DNA of 64,000 nucleotides from Pyropia haitanensis. Taxonomy: Eukaryota; Rhodophyta; Bangiophyceae; Bangiales; Bangiaceae. Both the position numbers and the translations under genes were made by a program. Numbering within the stretch: the stretch's first letter is position 1; every line of letters starts with the position of its first letter. The notes under the pieces are model-generated. The model searched no databases. It saw only the letters and a program-made list of their open reading frames with translations, and was not told where the DNA came from. The DNA lies in assembly GCA_008729055.1 (NCBI GenBank), contig SDUX01000005.1, positions 3,619,062-3,683,061 of the forward strand. The letters run 5' to 3'. Shown piece after piece: positions 1 to 11,800 of the stretch.

Positions 1-4
1 CATC

Positions 5-1840
5 ATGCCGACGGCGGTGGTGGCGGCGCCGGCGGGGGTCATTGGCGGCGCCGCCGCCACTGGCTGCGCCGCCGCCCTGGCCGTGACCGTCGACGCGGAC
101 GGCGCGCCCGACTACTCGGCCATCCACCGGCAGGGCGACGCGGCGGGCCGCATCGTCTATGCGAGCCCCGCGGACGTGCGCGAGAAGCCGCTCGCCGTGT
201 CTGCCGTGCCGCTGCCGTCGGCGGAGGAAGTCGCCGCCACCACCGCCCGCACCCGCGACGCGCTCGCCGCCGCGCTCGGCGCGGCGGCCGACCAGCCGAC
301 GGGCCCCGCGGCGGCGGCGGCGGCGGCCGCCGCCGACGCTGCGTATGTGCGCTACACGCCGGCGAATGGGCGCGGCGGGGAGCGGGTGATCAAGCTCGTC
401 GCGGCGCCGATCGACCCCATGGCGCCGGGCCGGTTCAAGCAGGCGCGCGGGCCCGCCGCGCCGCCGTCGCCGCCGGCGCCGGTCCTCCACTCGCCCACCC
501 GCAAGGTGACCAAGGCGCAGCGCGACGCGTGGCGCATCCCGCCGTGCGTGTCTAACTGGAAGAACAACAAGGGCTACACGATTGCGCTGGACAAGCGCCT
601 CGCCGCGGACGGGCGGGGGCGCGGCGACGACGCGGCTGGCGGGAAGGGGGGGGGGGGCGACCGCTTCGCCGCGTTTGCCGAGAGCCTGTACGTTGCCGAG
701 GCGACGGCGCGGGAGGAGGTGGCCCGGCGGGCGGCGCTGATGAGTGGCCGCGCGGAGCGGGAGGCGGGGCGGCGGGAGCGGGCGCTGCGGGAGCTCGCCG
801 CCCGCGCGCGCGACGAGCGGGCGGGCATCCTCCGGGGGGGCGGGGGGGGGGGCGCCGCCAGCGCCGCCGCCGCCGCCGACGGGGGGGGGGGCGACCCGGC
901 CGACGGCGTCACGCCGCCGGCGTCGCCGCTGCCGCCGGCGGTTCGCCCGCGGGCGGCCATGGCGGTGCCAGACGGTGGGGCGGGGCGGGCGGCGTCGCCA
1001 ACCCCGCTGGCGGCCGACGCCGCCGCCGCTGCTGTCGGCGGGCCAGACGGGGAAGCGGAGGAAGACGCGGCGGCCGCGGCCCGTCGTGACGCGGTGCGTG
1101 CCGAGCGGCGGCGCGCGCGGGAGCGGGCCGCCCGTGGCAGCGGCGCCCCCCCGGCAGACGCGGACGATGGCGGGGGCGGGCGGCGGCCCAAGCGGTCACG
1201 CTTGGAGCGCGACGCTGGCCGGGACCTGTCCGAGGTGATTGCGCTCGGTGGCCCCGCGGCGGCCGCCGCGGCGGCGGCGGCGGCCGGTGGCGGCGGCGAC
1301 GGGGAGGTGGCGCTGGACCAGCGGCTGTTTGCGGCGGCGCCCGCGGCGGGCGTCGGCACGGGCTTTGCCGCCGACGACGCGTACGCGCTGTACGACCGGC
1401 CGATGCTCGGCGCGGGGGGGGGGGGGGCGGACCGCTTCCTCTACGCCCGGGGGGGGGCGGCCGTCGGCGGAGGGGGGGGGGCGGATCGCGGCTTTGCGGG
1501 CGCGCCGGGGGTGGGGGCGGCCGCGGGCGGCGCGGCCGCCGCCGCCGCCACCGCCGCCGCCGCGCCGCGCACCAAGCCGGTGCAGTTTGAGCGCGAGGGC
1601 GCGCCCGCGGCGGCGGCGGCACCTCCCGCGGGGAGGGGTGGCGGCGGGGGCGGTGGGGGCGCCGGCGCCGGCGACGGCGACGGCGACGATGAGGAGGGGG
1701 ACCCGTTTGGGGTGGATGGGTTCCTGGAGGCTGCCAAGGGGGGGGCTGGGGGGGGGGGAGCGGGGGGGGGGGGGGGGGGGGGGGGGGGAGGGCGCACCGC
1801 GGTCGGCTTCCGGTCGTCGGGGAGCACCCACTGGGGGTAG
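5..1840 (+). CDS. SNW/SKIP-family splicing factor (Prp45/SNW1 homologue)
   Basis: Core spliceosome-associated factor that also acts as a transcription co-regulator in other eukaryotes; a nuclear protein. The 611-codon frame is open from the window edge, so the true N-terminus may lie outside. An N-terminal piece resembling the SKIP IxRQG and IVYA stretch is followed by a YxRYTP motif, a DPMxPxRFK motif, PPSPPAPVLHSPTRKVT, and the diagnostic SNWKNNKGYTI-LDKRLAADGRG block near residues 183-205. A charged helix (about 220-280) ends in RARDERAGI. Further on are RDLSEVIALG (about 406), a DQRLF motif and the C-terminal DPFGVDGFLEAAK box (about 565). Long Ala/Gly runs pad the regions between conserved blocks. 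The order and spacing of motifs match SKIP proteins. The frame stays open through many G runs, so the copy looks functional. Confidence 0.93.
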   Translation: MPTAVVAAPAGVIGGAAATGCAAALAVTVDADGAPDYSAIHRQGDAAGRIVYASPADVREKPLAVSAVPLPSAEEVAATTARTRDALAAALGAAADQPTGPAAAAAAAAADAAYVRYTPANGRGGERVIKLVAAPIDPMAPGRFKQARGPAAPPSPPAPVLHSPTRKVTKAQRDAWRIPPCVSNWKNNKGYTIALDKRLAADGRGRGDDAAGGKGGGGDRFAAFAESLYVAEATAREEVARRAALMSGRAEREAGRRERALRELAARARDERAGILRGGGGGGAASAAAAADGGGGDPADGVTPPASPLPPAVRPRAAMAVPDGGAGRAASPTPLAADAAAAAVGGPDGEAEEDAAAAARRDAVRAERRRARERAARGSGAPPADADDGGGGRRPKRSRLERDAGRDLSEVIALGGPAAAAAAAAAAGGGGDGEVALDQRLFAAAPAAGVGTGFAADDAYALYDRPMLGAGGGGADRFLYARGGAAVGGGGGADRGFAGAPGVGAAAGGAAAAAATAAAAPRTKPVQFEREGAPAAAAAPPAGRGGGGGGGGAGAGDGDGDDEEGDPFGVDGFLEAAKGGAGGGGAGGGGGGGGGGRTAVGFRSSGSTHWG

Positions 1841-1866
1841 CGCCCGCCCGCCCGCCCGCCCGCCCA
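1841..1866. repeat. CCCG tetranucleotide microsatellite
   Basis: About six tandem copies of a CCCG-type tetranucleotide directly follow the SNW stop codon, in its presumed 3' untranslated region. Confidence 0.75.
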
Positions 1867-2041
1867 TGCTCGCGGCGGTGGTGGCGCGGCGAGTCGCGGG
1901 GCGGACGTGGCTCCCGGGTCGCGCAGGCTCGTAGGGACGGGGAAGAAAACAAGAATAAAAAGAAGGAATGCTGCTCCCGCTTGCCCGTGCGCACACGCCG
2001 GGTGCATGGATCGGGCCCAGCCCCCCTGCCGCCGCCACACC

Positions 2042-3709
2042 TCAGCTGCCGCCCCCCCCACCCGCAAAAAAAATGATGCCCAGCGGCAGCACGACGCCCA
2101 CGGCGGCCAGCCCCAGCACCACCGCCAGCGTCTGCCGCCGCAGCTCGGCATCCTCCCGCGCCACCACCGCTGGCGGCCGCGTGTCCACGTACGCCACGTC
2201 GTACCGGCCGGCGGTGCCGCCCATGTCCGGCAGCCGGTACGACGCGGTCGTCGGCCCCCCCCCCCCGCGCCCCCCCCCCGCCGCCCCGACCGCGACCGCG
2301 CGGCGGCCGCCACCGCCGCGACATCCTCTGGCGTCGCCTGGAACTTCAACGCCACCTCCGCCTCAAACCCAAACAGCAGCTCCTTGGCGCGCCGCTTGAC
2401 GCCCGCGTCCACGCACCGCGACCGGAGCGTCCGGTAGATGCGCTCTGCCCGCTCCCGCTCGCCCGCCGCCTCACACGCGAGCGCCAGCTGCAGCCACACG
2501 CCGCCGCCCACCGCCGTCCGCGGCGAGCAGTAGGCGTCGGCAACGGCGGCGAGCGCGGCCACCGCGTCGGCGTGGCGGGAGCGGGCGCTCGCCGCGGCCG
2601 CCGCCGCGACCGCCGCGGCGATCGTGTCGGCGGCGGCGGCCTCCCGGTCAAGGTCAATGCCGGCGCCCGCACGGTACGCGGCGAGGCGCGCGGCGGTCTC
2701 TGCGGCGCGCGCCTCCTTTGCCGCTGCCGCCTCGGCGGTGAGCGGCTCGGCGGGGCCGCCGCCGACGGGGATTTTGCGGCCGCCGCCATACGCGCGCGAG
2801 ATGTTGGCCGGCCGCGCAAAGACGCCCCACGTCGACACCTTGGGCTGGTACCCGTCGGGGGGGGGGAGAGCCGCTGGTGCCGCCCCATCGCCCGCCACGG
2901 CCGCGGTGTCGGCAGAGCCCGCCCCGTCTGCTGCTGGGGCCGCCCCGTCGGCGGCGGCCGCCGCACAGGCCGTAGCGTCGGCGGCGGCGCCGTCGGAACC
3001 GGCCGCCACGGCGACGGCGCCCCCAGTGCCGGCGATGTCACGGGCTGAGCCGCCGGCGCGGGGCGCCCCCCTCCCGAGCGGCGACGGCGACAGCGACGAC
3101 GGCACCCCCCCCCCCCCGGGCTCCCCCCCCCCAAAAACGCCTCGGCGCGCTCCATCTGCGACTGCAGCAGCTCCGTTTTTTTCCAGTCGGGCAGCGTGTC
3201 CCACGATACGGGCCCCGCGGCGCCGCCACCGCTGCCGCCGCCGCCGCCGCCGCCGCCGCTGCCGCCGCCGCTACCGCTGCCGTCTTCACTCGCGGCGGCA
3301 GAGCCGCCAACACTGGCGGCGGCGCCGGGCGGAGGTGTCCCCCCCCCCCCGGTGTCAGCGCGCCCACGTCCCCTTCCGCCCCCCCCGACGGACCGGCGGC
3401 GGCGGTGCCGACCTCGGCCTCGTACGACGCGCCGCGTGCCTTCAACGCGCGGAGCCGCGCTATTTTGGCGCCGAGGTCCGCCTCCCGCTCTCGCCGCGCC
3501 CCATCCGACGGCGAGCCCGTCTCGGTGGTGGTCTTGCGCTGCGCGACGACCCGCAACCGCCCTCCGCCGCCAACGGCCGCCGCGGCGGACGTGCGGCGGC
3601 GGGGGCGGCGGCAGAGGCTGCCGCCGCGGTGCAGGGGGGAGTAACCAGTGCCACTGCCTAGGGAAGGGAGGGAGGTGGTGGGCGGGGGGAGCACCCACGA
3701 GGGGGACAT
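2042..3709 (-). CDS. Conserved plastid-type TPR-like membrane protein, function unknown
   Basis: The centre carries a KVSTWGVFARPANISRAYGGGR motif (split here: KVSTWGVFARP, then NISRAYGGGR), which I know from uncharacterised plant and algal chloroplast proteins. It is followed by helical TPR-like segments (ALACEAAGERERAERIYRTL). A C-terminal part (PDMGGTAGRYDVAYVDTRP) leads into one hydrophobic membrane span near the stop. An N-terminal basic, Ser/Thr/Ala-rich stretch from the ATG at 3709 could be a transit peptide. The coherent protein sits in four different frames that swap at C/G runs near 3342, 3112 and 2265. That means either indels in homopolymers (assembly or mutation) or unrecognised introns. 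The gene ends tail-to-tail with the SNW gene. No function is claimed. Confidence 0.6.
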
Positions 3710-3948
3710 GGTCGGATGGGTGCCCGCCTGCATCGCGACCTGGGGGACAGGCGGGGGGGGCGGGGCGAGCAGCGACGAATGGCGACACGGAGGCGCAGCG
3801 GTGAAGGACAAGAGAAACGTAGCAGGAAGACGGAAGGGGAGGGGTGGGGTGCTCACCGCACACAGGATGACCTCCGATTCCCAGGCACGGTAGTGCCACG
3901 TGCCCATACAGCTCTTCTCCAAAAAATAGAGAGCTTCGGCATGCGCAG

Positions 3949-4047
3949 CGTGGGTACCAAATGTGGGTAAAATGTGGGTGCGCGACCCACGTCGAGGTAC
4001 CCACATTTGTACCCACGTCGAGGTACCCACATTTGTACCCACGTCGA
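3949..4047. repeat. 26-bp tandem repeat with inverted copy (hairpin-forming)
   Basis: A unit of about 26 bp containing TACCCACATTTGTACCCAC and CGTCGAGG is repeated about 2.5 times from 3993 to 4047. The stretch 3949-3968 (GGGTACCAAATGTGGGTA) is the inverted counterpart, so the region can fold into a long hairpin. It lies just upstream of the plastid-type gene on its 5' side. Confidence 0.75.
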
Positions 4048-4644
4048 GCTTCGGCACGTATGGCGGGTTTCTGAAAAATCGCGGATTCCGCAAAACATAA
4101 CTTGAAATGACTTGACTCGGGCGAGCCTCGGGCAGGCCTCTTTCGAACCGATCGCGTCGAGTGTTACGGACGAATGAGGCCCAAGCTGCGCAGCTCACCG
4201 TGCACGCCGTGGCGCTGCGTATCGTAAGGGCCCTCTGTTGCTTGCTAGACGGTTGTTTGGCAGACTGGCGGCGTCCCTCTTTGCGCCTGCTTTGAGGTCC
4301 AGTGTTTGAAATCAGAAGATGGTCTGTTTGTTGCGTGGAAAGCCCACGCCAAGCAGTCTTGTCACCCTGTTCAGAATCGGGTGACGAGACTGCTTGAATG
4401 CGTCTGCGGCAGCGGGCCGAAATGGGTGTGATTGCGGATTGGGACATACGGCTGCATCACTATTTACTCTGATTTGCAAGACAACTCCAAGCCCTGTGTT
4501 GTGCTCGTTGACATCCTCCCGCAAGCGGCATTGCGAGGCTCTCTCAAAGCTGTCTTGAGCAGACCACTGCAACATGATGGCTCTCGTCTGTCGCAGACCC
4601 GCAGACCAAAGAAAGCGTCACACTGCGCGCGCCTCCAAACGCAA
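4048..4644. other. No recognisable gene
   Basis: Less GC-biased sequence without a convincing frame. The only structure noted is a short imperfect inverted repeat around 4345-4396 (AGCAGTCTTGTCACCC against GGGTGACGAGACTGCT). Confidence 0.5.
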
Positions 4645-5290
4645 AGACCACGACCGCCGTAGACCGCGCCACCACAGCCCAACGCCACCGCCGCAGCGAT
4701 TGCGGCCCCCGCAGACTTCTGTCGTGACCAGCATCAAGCGGCCGGCCGACACCACGTCAAAAAAAAGAAAAAGCCGACAGCCGAGGTCCGCACCACCACC
4801 GTCGGGAAAAAGACCGTCACGCGACTGCGGCAGTAGAGAGGCGGAGAAGGTTGACCGCGCCGGCCGCTGCCACCGTAGCGGCCGTCGCCGCTGTCGCCGC
4901 CGCTGCCGGGCACCAACGCGGTCGGCGTTGTTCGCCGCGATCGCTGCTGGGGCCACCGCCACGGCCGCCTCGGCCGAGGCGCCTCGCGCCGGCCGCCGTC
5001 CCCCCCGCGCCTCCCACCCCCCCCCCCAAAAGGGAGAGAGAGCCCGACCGCCGTGGACCGCACCGCTGCTCCCCACTGTCGTGGCCAGCGGCGCGCGATC
5101 GGCCGTGACCGAGTCAAAGAAAAACAAAAGGCCGACCGCTGTCGACCGAACCACCACCGTCGGGAGGAAGAGCATCGCGCGACTGCGGCAGTGGGGAGAC
5201 GGAGGAGGTTGACCGCGCCGGTCGCTGCCACCGCAGCAGCCGCCGCCGCCGCCACCGCCGCCGCCGGGCAGCAACACGGCAGCCTGTGTC
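4645..5290. repeat. Imperfect direct repeats, period about 356 bp
   Basis: The segment at about 4757-4880 (A-rich tract, then CACCACCGTCGGGA, then GCGACTGCGGCAGT, then GGTTGACCGCGCCGG) recurs at about 5113-5232 with substitutions. A flanking module (GACCGCCGT-GACCGC, then GTCGTG-CCAGC) is also duplicated, at about 4650 and 5045. All frames across it are compositional; I see no gene. Confidence 0.65.
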
Positions 5291-5509
5291 GCAGCCTCCA
5301 CAGCGGCCGCTGGACGTGCCGCTGCCACAGAGCGTGGGTGGCGGCGTGATCCGTGAGAACGTACAGAATTTGAGCGCCGCCGGACACCTGTTGGTCACAA
5401 GTGGTTGAATTCGGAGGAGGCTTCTGAGGGGGGTCCAAAGCCTCACCAACCCCCCCCATAAGTAGGGCTCTGGTCGTATGCATCAGATAACATAGGGCTT
5501 TCCTCTCTG

Positions 5510-6480
5510 ACACTCAGTCCACATACTCAGACAAGACCCCGTACAATCGCAATTCAGGGACACTCATTCCCCGCCTTCGGCCAGATGCGCCGCCGCCGCT
5601 GCCGCCGTCCCCACTACGTCGCCCGCACCATCGAGCCAGCGCCCGCTCCGCCCTTCGACGCATCAAGCCGCACTCATCCCTCCCGTCTGGTACCCCAGCC
5701 TGAACAAGTTCACCGTCGTAGACCACATCTGCCTCGTCCGTATTGCCCGACATTGTAGCAGACGCCACCGAGCAGGGCGTTGCATGAGGCGTGAAGTTGA
5801 AGCGACGCTTCTTGAATGTACCGCACAGCCACCCCACCGAGTACGCATGCGAAGAGCCGACGCGTGTGCCGTGCGAGCACCGCCGCTTAGTCCAGCCGCC
5901 CGCCGCCGTCGCCGTCGCCGTCGCTGTTGCAGGCACCACTGCGTGTGGCGGCGTTGGTGGCTTTGTCACCGCCGTCTCGCATCGCCAGAACGTCCTGCTG
6001 TGGCACGGGCGATCGCGTTGGCGGCCAAGGCACGGACGGTTGGATCGGCGTCCGTGGCTGCCACTGCCAACCAGGAGCGTGTCGCCGCCGCGCGCACAGT
6101 CGTCCGTGCGGCGACATAGCTCAGCCGCGAGGACGCCTGGCCGGTACCCTGAGGCCTCTGCTTGCCACCAGCATACGCACCGCAATCTGCGGCGACCGAT
6201 ACCGAGCTCTCCAAAGCGACCAATGGCTCCAGCGCACCGACCAGCACCGCCTCCGAGCGGGCCAGGCCGTACAGACGCGACGCGGGCGACGGATTGTGCG
6301 GCGCCGACAAAAACAGCGCGCCGACCATTGCCGTCGCCGCCGACCGCGGAAGCGCAGCCGGCGGCACGCCCCCGTACGCGGGCGCCCGGAGGCCGCTTCA
6401 CAGCCCTACGAGAACCAAAAGCGCGAGATCGCGCTATTCTGGACCCTGCTGAGAGAGCTCCCAGACCGTCCATGATGCAC
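5510..6480 (-). CDS. Hypothetical protein, weak coding signal
   Basis: Two minus-strand frames look partly protein-like. One (5966-6367) encodes an Ala-rich helical stretch ending in DADPTVRALAANAIARAT, which resembles a HEAT-type helix. The other (5514-5850) encodes FKKRRFNFTPHATPC followed by an acidic segment. They are in different frames and would need an intron or indel between them. No family is recognised, and composition-driven open frames are common here. Confidence 0.2.
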
Positions 6481-6862
6481 CTGTCCAGGCAGGAGTCGAG
6501 TCATGGCACACTCACATTTGCATGATCTGATGCTGAGGTCACAGCCACCAATGTCGACTAAGAGCACATCTACCGGTGCGCCGAAAATTCCTTGGAAAAC
6601 GCCATATATTTTGCATATGCATCAAGGCATGTCTACCGGTCAACTCTTGACCACGGTTCCATCCCGAACTAAATCCTACGTCAACGCACATTTCTGCTGC
6701 AACTCGAACCTCTTCCACAACAATCGTGGCGAGTCGCGAGTGTCGCAGGCGGTGCCGCCGCCGTGTGGCCCTGATCTGTCCCCACCTCCCACGCGCCGCC
6801 CGGTTCCAGTTCTGCCATCAGCTGCCGGGACCTACCGTCCTCCCGCCCGGCAATGAGGCCAC
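6481..6862. other. Intergenic flank of element 1
   Basis: No gene seen. Bases 6858-6862 (GCCAC) are the left copy of the element 1 target-site duplication. Confidence 0.6.
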
Positions 6863-7483
6863 TGTGGCGTTATTGGCCGTTCTGCGGCCCTTGTCCGCCC
6901 CGCGTCGCCACCGCCAGAGGACAGAGGGCTACCAGAAGGAACGGGCCAGCGAGTCCCACACACACTTGCCCACCTCAACAGCCAGAAGTAAGGGAAAAGG
7001 CTAAAGCCCAAGGGGAAGGAGAACCCAAAGCAACGTTGTTTGACAAAGAGGATCTCGCGTGGCCCGCGGGCCAAGCCCCTAAGAGCTCTCCACACCACCC
7101 CCCGAGGGGCCACCAGGGCGCCCCCTCTCAGGGGCGCCTCCAGCGGGCCAAGTGCCAGCGTGCACCTGCCCCGCCGGGGCACCCCGCTCCACGCTAAAAT
7201 CCCTCCACTCAGATGCAAGCGAAAAACCCTCACACAGATGCAATCCGCCCAAAAACCCAATGGGAAAAAAGGACGAAAAGCACGAAATCACGCAGTGAAA
7301 ATCGATCAGAACAAACGCAAGAGAAACCGTAAGTAGCAGGCCACCAAGTCCAACGAGGGGAAGGGCCGCCACAACCGCCACCCGGATCGAGTCCGCCACC
7401 ATGCCACCGCGGGCCGCCAGGTAACGCGGGACCGCCGCAACGTAGGCCTCGTCAGGCCGCCACCAGAGGCCCCAAACGCTACA
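6863..7483 (-). repeat. 3' LTR of element 1
   Basis: Nearly identical to 14880-15500. On the minus strand it begins TGTAGCGTTTGGGG (right edge) and ends CGCCACA (left edge). Confidence 0.93.
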
Positions 7484-8818
7484 TGGCCCCTTCACCGAGG
7501 CCGAGCGTCCCCGCCGGCCGCACTCAAGGGTGGCACGCGTGAGAGGCCTCCCGGAGGGGGGGGGCTGCCAGCAGGGTAGAGCAGGGAGGGTGTTGGGGTG
7601 GGCCAGCGGAGAGGGGGAAAGAGCGGCGGGAGTGTCGGCCACCGAGGGGTACATAACGGCCTCGTCCGCGCGCTGGCCTCGTCAGGCCGCCGCCCGTGGC
7701 TCGGCCGCCACACCGCCTGCCACCATCCGCTCGTCCCCGTCGTGTAGGCCGTCCTCTTCCTCGTAGGCCGGCCCGTCCGCTTCCCCTCGTCCGCCCCTTC
7801 CTCACCACCACCACGTCGGCCTGTCCGCCCTGGCCGACGGGGTCGAGTCGTGGCACCGGAGGGCCTCGAGGCGCTGCCGTACCGGCAAGGGGTGGGCCCG
7901 CTCCTCAACACCCACAACGGCGTCCACCTTCACGGCCTCCTCCGCGCCGACCGGCAGCCAAGGTAAGTGTCGCCGACGGTGGGGGAGGGAAAGAGGGACG
8001 AGAGGGGAGAGAGGGCACCGACGGCCGCCACCACCGTGGCCACCAGGCACACTGACCGTCGACCTTGGCCCCCTTGTCTCGCCTCCGTGGCCGTTGTTGG
8101 CTCCCCGCGTCTGGTCCTTACGGCCGTCTTGTCCCATCAACCCGTACGGCCCACTTCCCCGCGATGGCCCTCGACCAAGTGTCCACCCTCATGTCGGGGG
8201 CCAAGACGGGCGCCAAGGTCGACAAGGTCAAGGCCCACGAGAAGATCAAGAAGATGGTCAGGAGGGCCGAGGGGAGAGGAGGAGCGGGAGGAGGAGAGGG
8301 GGGGGGCCGCCGGCGTCGCCTGCGTCGCCGCGGGCCAAGTGGGACCGTGCCGGCCGTCCTCATGCCCCGGATCTTGGGGTCGTCGCGTTCGGCCCGACGG
8401 TGGCCGACGTCATGAGCACGTAGGGCACCGTCAGGTTGGCCAACACCGATAAGAAGAGTGGACGTCGTGGGCGGGGGGAGGCAGGAGGCCGCCGGGGAAA
8501 GAGACGACTGTAAGCAATCGATCCCGCCAGGTGCGTTGCAGCCCCAAATAAAGTTGCCCCTTGATTTGACAGTGTTGCAACGGCCCGAATCCGGTCGGAC
8601 CGCATCGGAAGAAGACGGGAATTGGTCGAAATGGAAGCCGGGGAGCAGGATGGGCGTGACGACGGCCACGTGGCAAAAGTAGCCCCCCTTTTTCGAACAG
8701 TCTTGGCTTCGACCATGACACGTCGCCTCTCCGACATAACACCGGTGGCCCCATAGTACCCTTGACTCAGCGGTGCAGCCGGGCGGTCCGGCAGGAAGGT
8801 CGCCATCTCGCGGCCGCC
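7484..8818 (+). other. Element 1 tail between pol and 3' LTR; possible degraded antisense ORF
   Basis: A 1.3-kb stretch downstream of the chromodomain. The strand opposite to pol carries two protein-like pieces. One at about 7845-7963 (VAPEGLEALPYRQGVGPLL, then NTHNGVHLHGLL) is followed exactly by a consensus donor AG/GTAAGT at about 7963. The other begins at the ATG at 8164 (MALDQVSTLMSGAKTGAKV, Lys-rich). Elements 2 and 3 have antisense ORFs in this position, so this may be a decayed equivalent, but no homology was seen. Confidence 0.3.
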
Positions 8819-11800
8819 TCAGGCCCACGAAAAGCCCGGGTCTATCGTGAGAGCCTCCACCAAACTCATGGGGTCGCTCGGGTCTGGGGCCACGTCCAAC
8901 TCCTCGCCCGGGTGGCAGAGCTCATAGAGGGGGCCCCAGAGGGCCCTGATCTCGCCGGCCGTAGGGGGAACCGCGACGCCCATCCGCCGGTAGTATTCGG
9001 CCACCTTGCGCTCGTCGAGCCTGTCGTGGGGCTCCCAGGTATCCTCGTCGGCCGCGTAACCCCACCAGCGCACGAGTAGCCAAAGCTTGCCCTCCTCGTC
9101 GTGCGTGTAGTCCACGAAGCGCTCCCAAACAAATTGTTGGCCCGTCTCGGTGTGGTCCCATGGCACAGCTAGGCCTTGTGGTCCGCGGAGGATGGTCGAG
9201 GAGTCCACTTGGTCCTTTGGGGTGAGGGCGCGCGCCACGTTGTCCCCACTGACCCGCTCAGGATGGCCACCCATCATAACCGTAAACGTGTGGGCGTCTC
9301 GGCCGACAATCTGAAAAGGGCCCAAGACAGTCTCGTCCAACTTCTTGGGGTGTTGGATGTTGGCGTCGACGTAGGCCCAGTCACCCACACGTAGGGTCTT
9401 GTTGACGGGCCTCACCCTCTTGTCGTAGGCCCGCTTGTACCTCCGCTGCATAGAAGCCAAGGCCTTCCGCACCTGGTGGGTCAGGTTCCTCAGGCGGGCC
9501 CGATAATATTCCCGAGCGGCCCGCGGTGACTGGGGGACCTCCTTGGGGTACGGGCTGGCCGGCAAACGCTCGAGGGAGAGGTTGCGTACTTTCTCTGGGG
9601 CCGCGAACTCCAAGGAGGCCACGCCAGTGCTCTGCTGCGGCCGGGAGTTGTAGGCCAAAGAGAGGACAGACACCAACTCGTCCCACGACTCCTGGTGCTC
9701 CGACACGTAGGCCTTCAGCTGCGCCACGATGGTCCGATTGTAGCGTTCCACTTGGCCTTGCGTCTGCGGATGGTAGGCCGTCGAGGTCAGGTGACGGATG
9801 CCCAACATACCGCAGAAGCCCCGGAAGAAGGTGGAGGCCAACTGGCGGCCATTATCCGTCAACAGCGTGTCGGGGGGCCCATAGGAGGCCACCCACGTGT
9901 CGCAGAACGCCGAGGCCACTGTCTCCGCGTTCTCCCGGGGGATGGGGGCCACCCGCGTAATCTTAGAGAAGCGGTCCACGATGACCAACAGGAAACGGTT
10001 GCCGCTGGCCGTTGTGGGCAGTGGGCCCAACAAATCCAGGCACACGTCCGCGAGGGCCTCCGACGCGGGGAAGAGGCGTAGCGGGGCAGTCCGTCGACGG
10101 CCCCTTACCTTGCTCTTCGCGCACACATCGCAGTTGGCCACGAAGTCGTACACGTCGGCCGCCATGGCCTCCCAGTAGTAGGTCCGCCGCATGGAGGCGT
10201 ACATCTTATTGACCCCGGGATGGCCGGCGTGGGCCGGTGTGTGCTCCAGAGTGAGAACTTCTTGGCGTAGGCCCTCCGGCACATAAACTTGGACCGACTT
10301 GTCCAAAGGGCTCAGCCGGATGAGTAGGCCATCGGGGGTCTCCCCGAACCTTGAGTGGGTGTTCTTGTCCATCTCGGCTCTCACAGACTGGCAGAGGATG
10401 TCCGTCGATTGGGCCTTCACAAGCCTCTTGAGCGTCAGCGGGGGGTAGCCCTTGTTGGTCTTGGGGTCGGGGGCCACCCACCCGCGAGCAAAGTTGGCCA
10501 GTGTGAGGCACGGGATCTCCTCCGGGATGGGGCTCAAGTCGGCCCCCGACGTAGTCAGCCTTGACATCGTGTCTGCCGCATGGTGGGCCGCCCCGCTCCG
10601 GGTCTCCACCAGGTAGTCAAACTCAGCCAACCGTAACCTCCATCGGGCTAGCCGGCCGTGAGCCCCGTCCCTGTGGAGCATCCACTTGAGAGCCGTGTGG
10701 TCTGTCCGCACAATAAACCGAGTTCCCAACAGGTAGAGCCGAAGAAGGAAGAGGGCTCACACGACGGCGAGGCACTCCCGCTCCGTCGTGCTGTAGTTCC
10801 TCTCGGCCGACGACAGGGGCCTGCTCCAGTACCCGACGGGCTTGTGGCCACCTCCGGGCTGCTCTTGGAGTAGGACGCAGCCCAGTTGGGTCGCACTGGC
10901 GTCGGTGTCCACTGTGTATTGGCCCGTCCGTCGCGGCAAGGCCAAAATAGGCGTGTGGGTCAGCCGCCACTTGAGATCTTCGAAGGCCTTGACCTGCTCC
11001 TCATTGAACTTGGGCAGCGGGTCGGCCACCTTAGAACTTGTGAGGGCCGTCAACGGCCTGGCGACGGCGGCGTAGTCCTTCACAAACCTCCGATAGACAT
11101 TACACATGCCAAGGAAACTTCGTAGGCTCTTCTTGGTCGTAGAAGGCTCGGCTTTCCGTCGCCCCACGAGGTTCTTCTCGTTCACCCTGACGTGGCCCTT
11201 GCCGACGATGTGGCCCAGATACTCGACCTCCTCCTGGAAGAGGAAGCACTTGCTGGCCTTGAGGGATATGCCGGCCTTCGCAATCAACGAGAAGACCTCC
11301 TCCAGGTGGCCCACGTGCTCTTGGGCCGATCTTGAGAAGACGATCACGTCGTCTAGGTAGACAAGCACAGACTTCCACTTGAGGCCCGCGAGGAGCATGT
11401 CGATGGCCCTCTGGAAGGTCGCGGGTGCACTGGTGAGGCCGAAGGGAAGGCGAACGTATTTGTAGGTCCCCTCGTGGCACGTAAACGTGGTCTTGTCTTG
11501 GTCCTCGACGGCCACCGGGATCTGCCAACAGCCCATGTTACAGTCCAACACGGAGAACACGGTGGCCTCGCCCAAGAAGTCAATACAGTCGTCCATCCTG
11601 GGCAGAGGGTACTTGTCTTTGACCGTCATGTCGTTGAGCCTTCTGTAGTCCACGCAGAACCTCGGAGACCCGTCGGGCTTGGGGACGATGACCACCGGGA
11701 AGGACCACTCGGCCTGCGAGGGCTCGATGACGCCCAGCTTGAGTTGCTTGGCCACTTGGTCCGCGATGAGCCCTCGGTGGTAGAGGCCCGTCCGGTAAGG

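Noticed and set aside
4574..5513. Overlapping 200-260-codon frames around 4.6-5.5 kb
   Set aside because: They follow the imperfect direct repeats and are open on both strands, with no motif and no splice-supported structure.
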